DNA of 64,000 bases from Constantimarinum furrinae (GTDB lineage Bacteria; Bacteroidota; Bacteroidia; Flavobacteriales; Flavobacteriaceae), in the NCBI RefSeq assembly GCF_014295415.1, contig NZ_CP052909.1, positions 496,001 through 560,000 of the forward strand, read 5' to 3'. The position numbers and the translations under genes were made by a program. Shown here piece after piece: positions 48,620 through 58,843 of the stretch; the first letter of the stretch is position 1, and every line of letters starts with the position of its first letter. The notes beneath the pieces are model-generated. The model did not search any database. It saw only the letters and a list, made by a program, of their open reading frames with translations, and had not been told where the DNA came from.

Positions 48620-49112
48620 GATCCTAGTAAATAGTGTACGGTTTATTCTTTTGGTATTACTACAGGTATTACTGCTTAACCATATCAATTTCCTGGGTTT
48701 TGTAAACCCGTTTATCTATATCATCTTTATACTGTTGTTTCCATTTAACGGCAGTAAGTCATTACTCATATTTTTGAGTTTTTTACTGGGTTTAAGTGTT
48801 GATTTCTTTGGGGACTCCGGTGGGGTTCACGCCGCCGCATGTGTTTTTATTGGCTATATACGCCCTTTACTATTAAAATTTGCTTTTGGAGTGAGTTATG
48901 AATACAACATGGTAAAGATCAATAAAGTTCCATTGGGTGAACGACTTACCTACATAAGCACTATGGTGCTCTTGCACCACATCATTTTATTTTCACTAGA
49001 AATTTTTAACCTTTCGCATATATTATTAATCCTAAAATCCACGTTATTTTCAGGTATATTCAGTATACTATTGATCATGTTTACGCTAATATTATTTAGC
49101 AGGAAATCCTAA
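48606..49112 (+). CDS. mreD: Rod-shape protein MreD
   Basis: 168 residues, five or six membrane helices (LLQVLLLNHINFLGFVNPFI at the start). GLSVDFFGDSGGVHAAACVF is the recognisable MreD core. It overlaps mreC by 14 bases and the PBP2 gene by one, so all are translated together. Confidence 0.9.
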   Translation: MQNSEILVNSVRFILLVLLQVLLLNHINFLGFVNPFIYIIFILLFPFNGSKSLLIFLSFLLGLSVDFFGDSGGVHAAACVFIGYIRPLLLKFAFGVSYEYNMVKINKVPLGERLTYISTMVLLHHIILFSLEIFNLSHILLILKSTLFSGIFSILLIMFTLILFSRKS

Positions 49113-50980
49113 TGAGAAAATTATTACTTCTTTCTATTGTTCTAATTACCGGAGTTGTCTTTGCGGGAAGATTGTTCTATTTGCAGGTTTACGATACATC
49201 GTTCGAAAAGCTTTCAGAAAATAATGCCATTAAAGTGGAATACGATTATCCGCAGCGCGGATACATATACGACCGTAACGGGAAGCTACTGGTTTCCAAT
49301 CAGCCGTCTTACGACGTAATGGTGATTCCCAGGGATGTAAACCCATTAGATACTCTCGAATTCTGCAAATTGCTGAAGATCAGCAAAGAGGATTTTATTT
49401 CTATTTTGAACAAGGCCACGGTCTATTCACCACGATTGCCTTCGGTAGTGATTCCGCAGTTAACTAAAGAGGAATACGCCTACCTGTCTGAAAAAATGTT
49501 TAAATACGATGGGTTTTATATTCAGAAACGATCGTTGCGGGATTATCAAGTAGATCATTCTGCCAATGTGTTAGGGTATATTGCTGAAGTAAATAATGCC
49601 ATCATTAACAAAAACCCATACTACCAAATGGGAGATCTCATCGGGATGCAGGGAGTGGAGCGTGAATATGAAGAGGTGCTGCGAGGGATAAAAGGAGTGA
49701 AGTATATACAAAAGGATCGATTTAACAGGGATATCGGACCCTATAAGGAGGGAATCTTCGACACCCTTCCCGAACGAGGGAAGGACATAACACTTACTAT
49801 AGATTCCGATTTACAGGAATACGGGGAAGCATTAATGATCAACAAGCGTGGTGGAATTGTAGCGATCGAACCGGCTACCGGAGAAATTCTATCTCTGGTC
49901 ACAGCACCAAATTACGATCCTGCATTATTGGTTGGCAGAGAACGATCCAAAAATTTTACAAAGCTTTGGTATGATACTATTGCCAAACCCTTATTTGACA
50001 GAGGATTGCAAGGTGAATATCCTCCCGGCTCTCCCTTTAAAACGTTAACCGCGCTTATCGGCCTTCAGGAAGAAGTGGTCGACACCAAAGAAACGGTATC
50101 CTGTTATGGCGGATATGTCTACGGACGAGGCCGAAAACTGGGTTGTCACCATCATTATAGTCCTTTATCCATGGTAGGCGGAATTGCCAATTCCTGCAAT
50201 GCCTATTTTTGTACCGTTTACAGAAGGATCATTGAAAAATATCCGAGTCCGCAGGAAGGTATCGACAACTGGAGAAACCACTTGCTCAGTTTCGGTCTTG
50301 GAGACTTTATGGGTTATGACCTTCCCAGTGGTCGTCCCGGAAAAATTCCCACTTCAAAGGAATACAACCGCACCTACAAATATCCTGAATACAAATGGTA
50401 TGCAACTGCCACGATCAGTAATGCCATAGGTCAGGGAGAAGTACTGTTAACGCCTATGCAAATGGCTAATTTTACTGCAGCCATAGCAAACCGGGGGTAT
50501 TGGTATAAGCCTCATGTGATTAAAAATATTGCCGTAGCCGATACGATACCTACAGAATATACCACGAAGAATGTTACGACTATAGAGCCCAGATATTTTG
50601 AACCCGTTGTAGAAGGAATGTTCGATGTTTACAACAGGGGGACAGCTTCGCATATTCAAATTCCCGGAATTGAAATTTGTGGTAAAACGGGAACTGCAGA
50701 AAACTACATTCGTATCGATGGTAAAAGAATGCAGCTTACCGATCACTCAATATTTGTCGCTTTTGCTCCAAAGGACGACCCTAAAATTGCGATCGCTGTA
50801 TTCGTAGAGAACGGATATTGGGGTTCGAGATGGGCAGGAAGAATTGCCGGTTTGATGATAGAGAAATATCTTAGAGGTGAAATTACCCGAACCGATATGG
50901 AAAAATTTGTCTTGGAAGGAAGTCTTATGGACGAGTACGAAAAGCCATATTCGGGTGAACCCTTTAGAATTAATAAATAA
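49112..50980 (+). CDS. mrdA: Penicillin-binding protein 2 (elongasome transpeptidase)
   Basis: 622 residues: N-terminal anchor, pedestal domain beginning YPQRGYIYDRNGKLL, and transpeptidase with the three motifs SxxK (GSPFKT, Ser near 306), SxN (ANSCNAY, near 360) and KTG (CGKTGTAEN, near 524). It crosslinks lateral wall peptidoglycan with RodA as glycosyltransferase. It shares single-base overlaps with mreD and rodA. Confidence 0.95.
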   Translation: MRKLLLLSIVLITGVVFAGRLFYLQVYDTSFEKLSENNAIKVEYDYPQRGYIYDRNGKLLVSNQPSYDVMVIPRDVNPLDTLEFCKLLKISKEDFISILNKATVYSPRLPSVVIPQLTKEEYAYLSEKMFKYDGFYIQKRSLRDYQVDHSANVLGYIAEVNNAIINKNPYYQMGDLIGMQGVEREYEEVLRGIKGVKYIQKDRFNRDIGPYKEGIFDTLPERGKDITLTIDSDLQEYGEALMINKRGGIVAIEPATGEILSLVTAPNYDPALLVGRERSKNFTKLWYDTIAKPLFDRGLQGEYPPGSPFKTLTALIGLQEEVVDTKETVSCYGGYVYGRGRKLGCHHHYSPLSMVGGIANSCNAYFCTVYRRIIEKYPSPQEGIDNWRNHLLSFGLGDFMGYDLPSGRPGKIPTSKEYNRTYKYPEYKWYATATISNAIGQGEVLLTPMQMANFTAAIANRGYWYKPHVIKNIAVADTIPTEYTTKNVTTIEPRYFEPVVEGMFDVYNRGTASHIQIPGIEICGKTGTAENYIRIDGKRMQLTDHSIFVAFAPKDDPKIAIAVFVENGYWGSRWAGRIAGLMIEKYLRGEITRTDMEKFVLEGSLMDEYEKPYSGEPFRINK

Positions 50981-52236
50981 TGGCGCAAGGCAGAGGACTA
51001 CTTAAATTTGACTGGCTTACTATTTTCATTTATACCGCATTGGTATGTATTGGCTGGTTAAACATTTATTCGGCCTCTTTAAGTGATAGCGCCCAAGGTT
51101 TATTTGACTTTGATCAGATCTACGCCAGACAATTGTTATTTATCTTTTTAAGTGTCGTATTGATCATTTTTATTCTGGCAATAGAAGCAAAATTCTACGA
51201 ACGCTTTTCCAGTATCATTTACATCATCTCCTTACTCTCCCTTGTGGGGCTATTTGTTTTTGGAAAGAATATTAACGGAGCCACCTCATGGTATGCCATT
51301 GGTAATTTCACTCTTCAACCCAGTGAATTTGCTAAAGCGGCTACAGCATTGGCTCTGGGAAAGTATGTTAGTGACCTCCAAACCAATATGACAGAATTTA
51401 AACATCAGCTTAGAACTTTCATCATCATAATTCTTCCGGCCCTATTGATCATCCCACAGCCCGACCCGGGAAGTGCTTTAATCTATGCGGCATTCATATT
51501 TCCCTTGTATCGTGAAGGACTGCATTTTGTGTATCTCCTTCTGGGCTTTTTTGCCGCTGCGCTCTTCGTTTTAACCCTTCTTTTAGGAGTGGTTTGGGTC
51601 TCGTTTGGCGTTCTATGTATAGCAGTTCTAATCTTTCTGAAAAACCGAAAAAAACGTCCCAGCTGGTTTAAATATTTCATTATAAGTGCTGCCTGTATCG
51701 GTTTTGCGCTATCAGTAAATTATATTTTCGAAAATGTTTTTGAACAAAGACACCGTGATCGGTTTAATATCGTTTTGGGAATGGAAACCGATGCCAAAGG
51801 TATTGGTTATAACACCAACCAAAGTGAGATCGCTATCGGCAGTGGCGGCTGGACAGGAAAAGGCTGGACCCAGGGAACTCAAACCAAAGGAAATTTTGTT
51901 CCCGAACAGCATACCGATTATATCTTTAGTACAGTTGGTGAAGAATGGGGGTTTTTGGGAAGCATGGTGGTTGTACTTCTGTTTACCGGGTTAATTATAA
52001 GAGTGCTTATTCTTTCTGAAAGGCAGAAAAATCAATTTAGCAGGGTATACGGTTATAGTGTGGCGTCCATTCTCTTTATTCACTTTTTTATAAATGTTGG
52101 AATGGTCACAGGATTGTTTCCTACCGTGGGGATTCCCCTGCCGTTTTTTAGTTATGGCGGATCGGGATTGTGGGGTTTTACCATCCTGCTCTTTATCTTT
52201 GTCAAACTGGATGCCTCAAATTACTACTATACCTAA
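50980..52236 (+). CDS. rodA: Peptidoglycan glycosyltransferase RodA
   Basis: 418 residues, SEDS family with about ten membrane helices. Landmarks are GATSWYAIGNFTLQPSEFAK, PQPDPGSALIY (with the Asp considered catalytic) and the large loop QSEIAIGSGGWTGKGW ahead of LPEQHTDYIF-like FVPEQHTDYIF. It polymerises lipid II for the elongasome. Last gene of the operon; only a short GAAATC/GATTTC palindrome without a T-run follows at 52256-52270. Confidence 0.95.
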   Translation: MAQGRGLLKFDWLTIFIYTALVCIGWLNIYSASLSDSAQGLFDFDQIYARQLLFIFLSVVLIIFILAIEAKFYERFSSIIYIISLLSLVGLFVFGKNINGATSWYAIGNFTLQPSEFAKAATALALGKYVSDLQTNMTEFKHQLRTFIIIILPALLIIPQPDPGSALIYAAFIFPLYREGLHFVYLLLGFFAAALFVLTLLLGVVWVSFGVLCIAVLIFLKNRKKRPSWFKYFIISAACIGFALSVNYIFENVFEQRHRDRFNIVLGMETDAKGIGYNTNQSEIAIGSGGWTGKGWTQGTQTKGNFVPEQHTDYIFSTVGEEWGFLGSMVVVLLFTGLIIRVLILSERQKNQFSRVYGYSVASILFIHFFINVGMVTGLFPTVGIPLPFFSYGGSGLWGFTILLFIFVKLDASNYYYT

Positions 52237-52277
52237 GCTCCGGAATTAGTTGTATGAAATCATGGATTTCAGAAGGC

Positions 52278-53096
52278 CTATCTTTTTCCCCAGGCTTTCA
52301 GGTCAATTCCGGACTCTATTGCCTGCTGTTCTTGTTGTGTTAGCCTCGGAAAGAAATCAATACCGGTTTTGGCTTCAATGCTATCAATAGGTACTACATA
52401 ATCGTAGAAAGAGGCGTTGGTGGGTCTGTTCGGAATTAAAAAGCCAATTGCCTTATATTTTCCTTCTGAAGCATCCAGAACAACCTTGTAAAACTCCTCC
52501 GGCACCGAAACGTTTTCGGCACCAATTCCTGGCAACCCCTCCTTTAATACCCCTCCGGTGATCACATATACTCCGTCGTATTTCCGGGCCCAGTAGCGCA
52601 TTTGTTGCTCCAGTTTATTCCAAATGCCCCCGTTGAAGTCGTTGTTTTGCGGACTTATATTACTGGTTAAAAATGTCTCCAGATAGGCATTGAAGGAAAA
52701 ACGCCGGTCTCCTGCGGGACAAAGGTGTCCCCGATCATAACCACTGTTCTTATAGCTATTCCAATGCGCGGATTTGCTCTTTACCTTGCGGTCCTCAATA
52801 AAATCAGGACGCTTGAATTCATTTTTGGATAAATGTTCCTTTAATAACGGATAAGCTACCCATTCGGCCTGTTCGTGATCTTCACTATAGGAAAGTGTGA
52901 AATAATTATGTGTAATGACCACCCCTGTGGTAGATGTGGGAAGTAATTTGCCATTAAATTCGGTATTTGATGATTTATATTCCTTATCGGAAACTTCAGG
53001 ATAGACCTCATTCTTCTGAGAAAAATATTGTTCGGCATAATAAAGACCTACAACCAAAAGTACCGTTAGGATGGGGTATATATATTTTCGACTCAC
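52278..53096 (-). CDS. DNA/RNA non-specific endonuclease, envelope-targeted
   Basis: 272 residues. An N-terminal hydrophobic segment (YIYPILTVLLVVGLYYAEQY) acts as signal or anchor. The beta-beta-alpha-metal nuclease core has GYDRGHLCPAGDRR (general-base His near residue 122) and the metal Asn in NISPQNNDFNGGIWNKLEQQ. Serratia-nuclease/EndoG-type activity on DNA and RNA is expected outside the cytoplasm. Same strand as the upstream permease gene, 14 bases apart. Confidence 0.9.
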   Translation of the reverse strand: MSRKYIYPILTVLLVVGLYYAEQYFSQKNEVYPEVSDKEYKSSNTEFNGKLLPTSTTGVVITHNYFTLSYSEDHEQAEWVAYPLLKEHLSKNEFKRPDFIEDRKVKSKSAHWNSYKNSGYDRGHLCPAGDRRFSFNAYLETFLTSNISPQNNDFNGGIWNKLEQQMRYWARKYDGVYVITGGVLKEGLPGIGAENVSVPEEFYKVVLDASEGKYKAIGFLIPNRPTNASFYDYVVPIDSIEAKTGIDFFPRLTQQEQQAIESGIDLKAWGKR

Positions 53097-53110
53097 AGTT
53101 CTTTTATGTA

Positions 53111-54214
53111 TTAGTTTTTAACGTCAAGTGCATCCCGTAATGCATTCCCAATGAGCATAAAAGCGGTGACCAGACTCATGATCGCCAGTCCGGGAATTAT
53201 TGCCAGATAAGGTTTACCTAAAATAATATACGCATAATGATCCTTAATGATCCCGCCCCAGCTGGGCATTGGTGGCTGAGCCCCAATTCCCAGAAAACTA
53301 AGTCCGCTTTCTATCAGAATTGCGCCCGCAAAATTAGCTGCTGAAATTATGATTACCGGTGCAAGTGCATTAGGTAAGATATGCCGGAAAATTATTCTGA
53401 AATCTGTATATCCCAAGGCCCGGGCAGCCGTGACGTACTGCATTTGTTTTACCCCCATGACTTGGCCGCGTACTACTCTGGCTACCTCCACCCACATGGT
53501 TAAACCCACGGCAATAAAAACCTGCCAAAAGCCTTTTCCTAAAGCCAACGTGATGGCAATTACGAGTAGTAGTGTAGGAATGGACCAGGTAACATTGATG
53601 AGCCACATAATGGCTGCATCTACTTTGCCTCCAAAATATCCGGCAACGGCACCGAGCGTTATCCCCACAAGGAGGGAAATAAAAACAGCAACAAATCCAA
53701 TGGCCAAAGAGATCCGTATTCCAATGAGCATTCGGCTCAACAGATCTCTCCCGTATTTATCGGTTCCCAGGAGGAATTTTTTTTCAGAAATATAGTGTGT
53801 TGCAATTTCGGAACCAGATGCCGCTTCAGGAAACAGATCGGCAGCATACTCTTTCTGAAGCCCGGGACTTCCGTCTGAAGTATATTCTGTAATCACGATA
53901 CCATCACCCAGTTCTTCATATCCAGAGATCGGGATCTCACTATCGGCATTTTTCCTTCCGAAGAAAAAAACCGAAATCGGATTCTGTTCGTTCACTTCCG
54001 AAGGAATGGTAAGCATCTTTACAGTAAACCCCGGGGATTTGCTGTGAACCGATAAGTGCATCTGGTTGGCATTTCGCGAATCATCGGGTGCAAGAGCATA
54101 AGCGAATACTGCCGTCAATACGCAAAGCACCAAAAAGCTGAAACTTAAAACGCCCCAGAAGTTCTTTTTGAACTTTTGGAGCGCTATTTTACCTAATGAC
54201 GACGATCTTTTCAC
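53111..54214 (-). CDS. OppC/DppC-type ABC permease with periplasmic insertion
   Basis: 367 residues. One N-terminal helix (VLSFSFLVLCVLTAVFAYAL) is followed by about 100 hydrophilic residues, then the five-helix permease domain beginning LGTDKYGRDLLSRM. The EAA loop is ARALGYTDFRIIFRHILPNA. Usual OppC proteins lack such a long first periplasmic loop. The partner permease, binding protein and ATPases are not in the window. Peptide or nickel import by family. Confidence 0.88.
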   Translation of the reverse strand: MKRSSSLGKIALQKFKKNFWGVLSFSFLVLCVLTAVFAYALAPDDSRNANQMHLSVHSKSPGFTVKMLTIPSEVNEQNPISVFFFGRKNADSEIPISGYEELGDGIVITEYTSDGSPGLQKEYAADLFPEAASGSEIATHYISEKKFLLGTDKYGRDLLSRMLIGIRISLAIGFVAVFISLLVGITLGAVAGYFGGKVDAAIMWLINVTWSIPTLLLVIAITLALGKGFWQVFIAVGLTMWVEVARVVRGQVMGVKQMQYVTAARALGYTDFRIIFRHILPNALAPVIIISAANFAGAILIESGLSFLGIGAQPPMPSWGGIIKDHYAYIILGKPYLAIIPGLAIMSLVTAFMLIGNALRDALDVKN

Positions 54215-54284
54215 GCTTTAAAGGTAGCTAAATTCTGTATGAAAACAGACCTTAAAAAGCAGTACACATTAAAGAACGGCGCAA

Positions 54285-56453
54285 TTAGTTTTTAATATTT
54301 GCCATTTTTCCGGCCTTGATATTATTCAGTTTCAGGTCTTCCAGAACATTTACAGCTTCTTCCACATAAATATCTTTTGAAAGACTTTTATGCCATCTCT
54401 TACGCTTTTCACGAAGCGTAGTATCCTGCTTCATTAAAGCGATCTCATCGGGAAGCGATCTATAGTTCAGTTTATTGTCATACTCGTCAATTGCCTTGAA
54501 CTTTTCTGTTTCTTGCTTTCTTCGGGCAATTTCGGCACTGTACTCATCAATATTGAGTGTTACGTTCATTTCGTCACGTCGATTCTTGATCCATCGAGCA
54601 TTGGCATCAATTAAAGCCAGTTGCTCACTTTTGGCCATCCTCGCCTTGCTTTTGTCTATGGTTTCCTGAAAATCAACATACCCATCCCATACTTCATAAT
54701 CTGCTGGTTCTATTTTATCGTAGGGCAACGGATTGTCATAGTCGCGTTCGCCTACCTCAATATAGCTATAGCGATCTGGCATCACAACATCACTTTTTAC
54801 ACCTTCCAATTGTGTAGAACCTCCGTTTATACGATAGAACTTTTGGGTGGTAAGCTTTAAAGCTCCCATATCACCCATATCGTTTTTACGTAACCATTGG
54901 TTCAGGTCTATTAAATTCTGAACAGTTCCTTTACCGTAAGACTGCTCACTACCAATAATGATCGCCCGCTTATAATCCTGTAAGGCCGCTGCAAGGATCT
55001 CTGAAGCAGATGCAGAAAGTTCGTTAACCAGAATTACCAAAGGACCCTCCCAAACGATCTCGTCGTCCTCATCTTCCAATACTTCTTTTTTTCCACCGCT
55101 TGAAGCTACCTGCACCACAGGGCCTTCTTTGATGAACAATCCGGCAATGTCTACAGCAGTTCGCAACGATCCGCCACCATTATCACGAAGGTCCAATACA
55201 AGGCCTTCAATTCCTTCTTCTTTTAAACGTTCAATCTCCTTTTTTACATCACTCGCAGCATTTCGCTCCTTATAGTTCTGCATATCGAAATAGAATTGCG
55301 GCAGATTGATCAGTCCGAATTTTTTATCAGTTTTTTCAATGACCGTTGATTTTGCATAGGTTTCTTCGAGTTCAACCACATCCCTTGTGATGGTTTCCTC
55401 TTCAATAGTACCGTCTACACGCTTAATGGTAAGATTCACTTTAGATCCTTTTGGACCTTTTATCAGTTTAACAGCATCGTCAATGCGCATTCCTACCACA
55501 CTTACAGCTTCTTTTTCATCTTCCTGTCTAACTTTCAGAATAATGTCACCAACTTCAATGTGTTCTCCACGCCAGGCCGGTCCACCGCTAATAACTTCTA
55601 CAACATTTATATAGTCGTTCTTCTTTTGCAAACGGGCGCCAATTCCTTCCAGTTTTCCGCTCATTCTAAGATCGAAACGATCCCGGTCTGGCGGTGCAAA
55701 GTAATTGGTGTGAGGATCGAATACTTCCACTACTGTAGTTAAGAAAACGGCAAAGTAGTCTTTGCGCTCCAGATCATCGGTAAATTCAAAATATTCGGTA
55801 AGTGATGTTTTAGTGGCATTCCGTGCTTTTGCTTCGAGTTCCGTTACGCTAAGGTTTTCATTATCACCGGCAACATATTCCTCTCCCTTCTCGGCTGCCT
55901 CCTTTTTTCGTTCAGGAGCTGTATTTTTTTCTTCTAAAAAATCGTAATAGGTTGAGATGGTAGAAAATTTAAGTTGCTGTCTCCATCGCTGCTTAAGTTC
56001 TTTTTTCGTTTCAGCATAGGCGAGCTTATCGTAATCTACACTAATGGTTTCTGTAGCCGAAAAATCGAAAGGTTCTTCCAATACTTCTCCATAGATCTCC
56101 TTCGCCTCTTCCATTCGCTGCGAAAAACGATCATACACTAAACTAAAGAAAGTAAGATCCTTGTTCTTGATCTGATCATCGATCTGTGTTCTGTACACGC
56201 TGAATTCCTCTATGTCTGAAGCCAGAAAATACCGTTTTATCGGGTCCAATGCTTCGATATAGTCCAGGTAAACTGCCTCAGAGAAGGTGTCGTCCATAGC
56301 AGCAGGATCATAATGTCCCTTTTGCAAAACGTAGGTAATAAGGTCTATCAGTAATTTATCTTTATCCGGATCATTAAACTCCTTGGTGGTAAAACTGCAG
56401 GACGCAGCCGCTACAAAAACTGCAAGAAGAAATACTTTAAAATTCTTTTTCAT
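54285..56453 (-). CDS. prc: Carboxy-terminal processing protease (Prc/Tsp)
   Basis: 722 residues from the ATG at 56453, which gives a clean lipoprotein signal (lipobox C19, AAASCSF); two in-frame ATGs 9 and 18 bases earlier exist. Domains: helical N-terminal part, PDZ (SGGPAWRGEHIEVGDIILKV), S41 catalytic domain with ELSASASEI and the Lys in SYGKGTVQN, and a C-terminal DUF3340-like helical tail. It degrades or trims envelope proteins from the C-terminus. Confidence 0.95.
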   Translation of the reverse strand: MKKNFKVFLLAVFVAAASCSFTTKEFNDPDKDKLLIDLITYVLQKGHYDPAAMDDTFSEAVYLDYIEALDPIKRYFLASDIEEFSVYRTQIDDQIKNKDLTFFSLVYDRFSQRMEEAKEIYGEVLEEPFDFSATETISVDYDKLAYAETKKELKQRWRQQLKFSTISTYYDFLEEKNTAPERKKEAAEKGEEYVAGDNENLSVTELEAKARNATKTSLTEYFEFTDDLERKDYFAVFLTTVVEVFDPHTNYFAPPDRDRFDLRMSGKLEGIGARLQKKNDYINVVEVISGGPAWRGEHIEVGDIILKVRQEDEKEAVSVVGMRIDDAVKLIKGPKGSKVNLTIKRVDGTIEEETITRDVVELEETYAKSTVIEKTDKKFGLINLPQFYFDMQNYKERNAASDVKKEIERLKEEGIEGLVLDLRDNGGGSLRTAVDIAGLFIKEGPVVQVASSGGKKEVLEDEDDEIVWEGPLVILVNELSASASEILAAALQDYKRAIIIGSEQSYGKGTVQNLIDLNQWLRKNDMGDMGALKLTTQKFYRINGGSTQLEGVKSDVVMPDRYSYIEVGERDYDNPLPYDKIEPADYEVWDGYVDFQETIDKSKARMAKSEQLALIDANARWIKNRRDEMNVTLNIDEYSAEIARRKQETEKFKAIDEYDNKLNYRSLPDEIALMKQDTTLREKRKRWHKSLSKDIYVEEAVNVLEDLKLNNIKAGKMANIKN

Positions 56454-56625
56454 TAATCGCATATCTATCAACTTAATTTTGAATCTCCTAAATTATATAA
56501 AAAACCGTGCCAACTACTACTATGGGTACTAATTTTTTGTTAAACAGCTGGTTTTTAAATTTCAGAAATAGAAATTCAGATTTCACAAGGATTACTTGTA
56601 TTTTAGCCATTTATATTTTACCCGA

Positions 56626-57405
56626 ATGGCAAACAAAAGACCTTTAATTTTAGTGACCAACGACGATGGTATAACTGCGCCCGGTATACGAACTCTTATT
56701 GAGGTAATGAATACGCTTGGTGATGTTTGTGTAGTAGCACCCGATTCCCCTCAAAGCGCCATGGGACACGCAATTACCATAAACGACACCTTATATTGTG
56801 ATGCTGTAGAAATGCTCAAGGACCAATCACATTCCGAATACAGTTGCAGCGGAACACCGGTGGACTGCGTAAAGCTCGCAGTGAACGAGATCCTAAAACG
56901 GAAACCCGATCTTTGTGTAAGCGGGGTTAATCATGGAAGTAATTCATCTATCAATGTGATCTATAGCGGAACTATGAGTGCCGCAGTCGAAGCAGGAACT
57001 CTTGGAATTCCATCTATTGGTTTCTCATTATTGGATTATTCGCTTCAGGCAAATTTTGAACCCAGTAAAAAATATATCAAATCCATAGCCATGCAATGCC
57101 TGAAGAACGGATTGCCAAAAGGAGTTGTTTTAAATGTAAACATCCCTAAATTATCGGCTAAGGATATTAAAGGAATTAAAGTATGCCGACAGGCCAATGC
57201 ACATTGGGAGGAAAACTTCGACAAACGCACCAATCCGCTGGGACGTGATTATTACTGGCTCACAGGCGAATTTGTAAACGAAGATAAAGGGGAAGACACA
57301 GACGAATGGGCTTTAAAGAATGGTTTTGTTTCGGTGGTTCCGGTTCAATTCGATCTTACGGCACATCACGCAATAAAAGATATCAATTCCTGGGATCTGA
57401 AATGA
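56626..57405 (+). CDS. surE: 5'-nucleotidase SurE
   Basis: 259 residues from the ATG at 56626 (MANKRPLILVTNDDG); ten upstream in-frame codons look non-coding. Metal-binding LVTNDDG, the CSGTPVDCVKLA loop and SGVNHGSNSSINVIYSGTMS are diagnostic. It hydrolyses nucleoside monophosphates and related phosphates. Its stop overlaps the next start (ATGA). Confidence 0.95.
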   Translation: MANKRPLILVTNDDGITAPGIRTLIEVMNTLGDVCVVAPDSPQSAMGHAITINDTLYCDAVEMLKDQSHSEYSCSGTPVDCVKLAVNEILKRKPDLCVSGVNHGSNSSINVIYSGTMSAAVEAGTLGIPSIGFSLLDYSLQANFEPSKKYIKSIAMQCLKNGLPKGVVLNVNIPKLSAKDIKGIKVCRQANAHWEENFDKRTNPLGRDYYWLTGEFVNEDKGEDTDEWALKNGFVSVVPVQFDLTAHHAIKDINSWDLK

Positions 57406-57680
57406 AAAAAGAAATACTTATCGGATTTTTAGTCGGTCTCGCTGCTAACTGTGCAGGAAGTTATCTGTATATCTATTTTTTATCAGACTATACTTTGGAA
57501 ACGACAATAGAAATGGCCCAGGAACAGGATCTGCTTGGCAGTATCATTGCATTAGGCGCTATTCTTAATTTGGCTGCTTTTTTTATATTTCTGAAAAAGA
57601 GACAATACTACCGGGCCCGCGGGGTGGTATTGGCCACGATAGTAGCAGCGTTGGTGATTTTAGCAGCAAAATTCTTTTAA
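57402..57680 (+). CDS. Small three-helix membrane protein
   Basis: 92 residues from the ATG at 57402, which overlaps the surE stop by four bases. Hydrophobic segments: ILIGFLVGLAANCAGSYLYI, LGSIIALGAILNLAAFFIFL and VVLATIVAALVILAAKFF. No family is named here. lpxB follows one base after its stop, so surE, this gene and lpxB form one operon. Confidence 0.8.
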   Translation: MKKEILIGFLVGLAANCAGSYLYIYFLSDYTLETTIEMAQEQDLLGSIIALGAILNLAAFFIFLKKRQYYRARGVVLATIVAALVILAAKFF

Positions 57681-57681
57681 A

Positions 57682-58800
57682 ATGAAGTATTACCTCATCG
57701 CCGGAGAGGCTTCGGGCGACCTGCACGGAGCAAATCTAATGAAGGCCCTCAAGCAAGAGGATCCCAATGCCCATTTTCGGTTTTGGGGAGGTGATCTTAT
57801 GGAAAAAGAAGGCGGATCTCCTGTAAAACATTATAGAGATCTGGCGTTTATGGGGTTTATTGAGGTCGTTGCCAATTTAAAGACCATTCTAAAGAATATT
57901 TCCTTTTGTAAAAAAGACATTGAAGCTTTTCAACCCGATGTCCTCATCCTTATCGATTATCCCGGATTTAACCTCCGCATCGCAAAATGGGCCCGCAAAA
58001 AAGGTATTAAAGTTCATTACTATATATCACCACAGATCTGGGCCTGGAAGGAAGGCAGAATTAAAAGTATAAAACAGGATGTGGATGAGATGTATGTGAT
58101 CCTTCCGTTTGAAAAGGACTTTTACGAAAAGAAACACAATTTTCCGGTTCATTTTGTCGGACATCCTCTTATTGATGCGGTGTATGACCGGGCTCAGGTA
58201 AACCCTGAACAATTCAGAAATGACAATAATTTAGATAACCGACCCATTATTGCGCTTCTTCCGGGGAGTCGTAAGCAGGAAATCTCAAAAATGCTGAAAG
58301 TGATGCTTTCCATTGTTGAGGACTTTAACGAGTATCAGTTTGTCATCGCAGGAGCACCGAGTCAGGAGGCATCCTTTTATGCACCCTATATCAAAAAGCA
58401 GAATGTTCATTTACTGCTCAATAAAACCTATGATCTGTTAAGTATTTCGAACGCAGCTCTGGTAACTTCGGGAACCGCCACATTGGAAACCGCCTTGTTC
58501 AAAGTCCCACAGGTGGTGTGCTATAAGGGCAGTAGGATCTCCTATGAGATCGCTAAAAGGGTCATTAAACTTAAATACATTTCGCTGGTGAATCTTATAT
58601 TAGATAAAGAGGTAGTAACTGAGTTGATTCAAACTGAATTTAACGGCAAACGACTGCGAAGCGAACTCACCTATATTCTGGATGACTACAACCGGGCCAA
58701 GCTGTTTTTAGATTATTACGACCTGGAGCAAAAACTGGGTGGGAAAGGGGCTAGTGCGAAAACCGCCAAGTTAATTTTTGACGCCATCGGAGACAAATAG
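57682..58800 (+). CDS. lpxB: Lipid-A-disaccharide synthase
   Basis: 372 residues. YLIAGEASGDLHGANLMKAL at the N-terminus, FIDYPG-like LIDYPGFNLRIAKWA, YYISPQIWAWKEGRIK and LLPGSRKQEI are LpxB signatures. It joins UDP-diacylglucosamine and lipid X to make the lipid A disaccharide. Translationally close to the upstream membrane protein gene. Confidence 0.96.
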   Translation: MKYYLIAGEASGDLHGANLMKALKQEDPNAHFRFWGGDLMEKEGGSPVKHYRDLAFMGFIEVVANLKTILKNISFCKKDIEAFQPDVLILIDYPGFNLRIAKWARKKGIKVHYYISPQIWAWKEGRIKSIKQDVDEMYVILPFEKDFYEKKHNFPVHFVGHPLIDAVYDRAQVNPEQFRNDNNLDNRPIIALLPGSRKQEISKMLKVMLSIVEDFNEYQFVIAGAPSQEASFYAPYIKKQNVHLLLNKTYDLLSISNAALVTSGTATLETALFKVPQVVCYKGSRISYEIAKRVIKLKYISLVNLILDKEVVTELIQTEFNGKRLRSELTYILDDYNRAKLFLDYYDLEQKLGGKGASAKTAKLIFDAIGDK

Positions 58801-58843
58801 AAAATATTTCATAGTTTTATGATCAGATTCATAAATGCCCTCT

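Noticed and set aside
52256-52270. GAAATC-ATG-GATTTC palindrome after rodA as a terminator
   Set aside because: Only six base pairs and no T-run on either strand.
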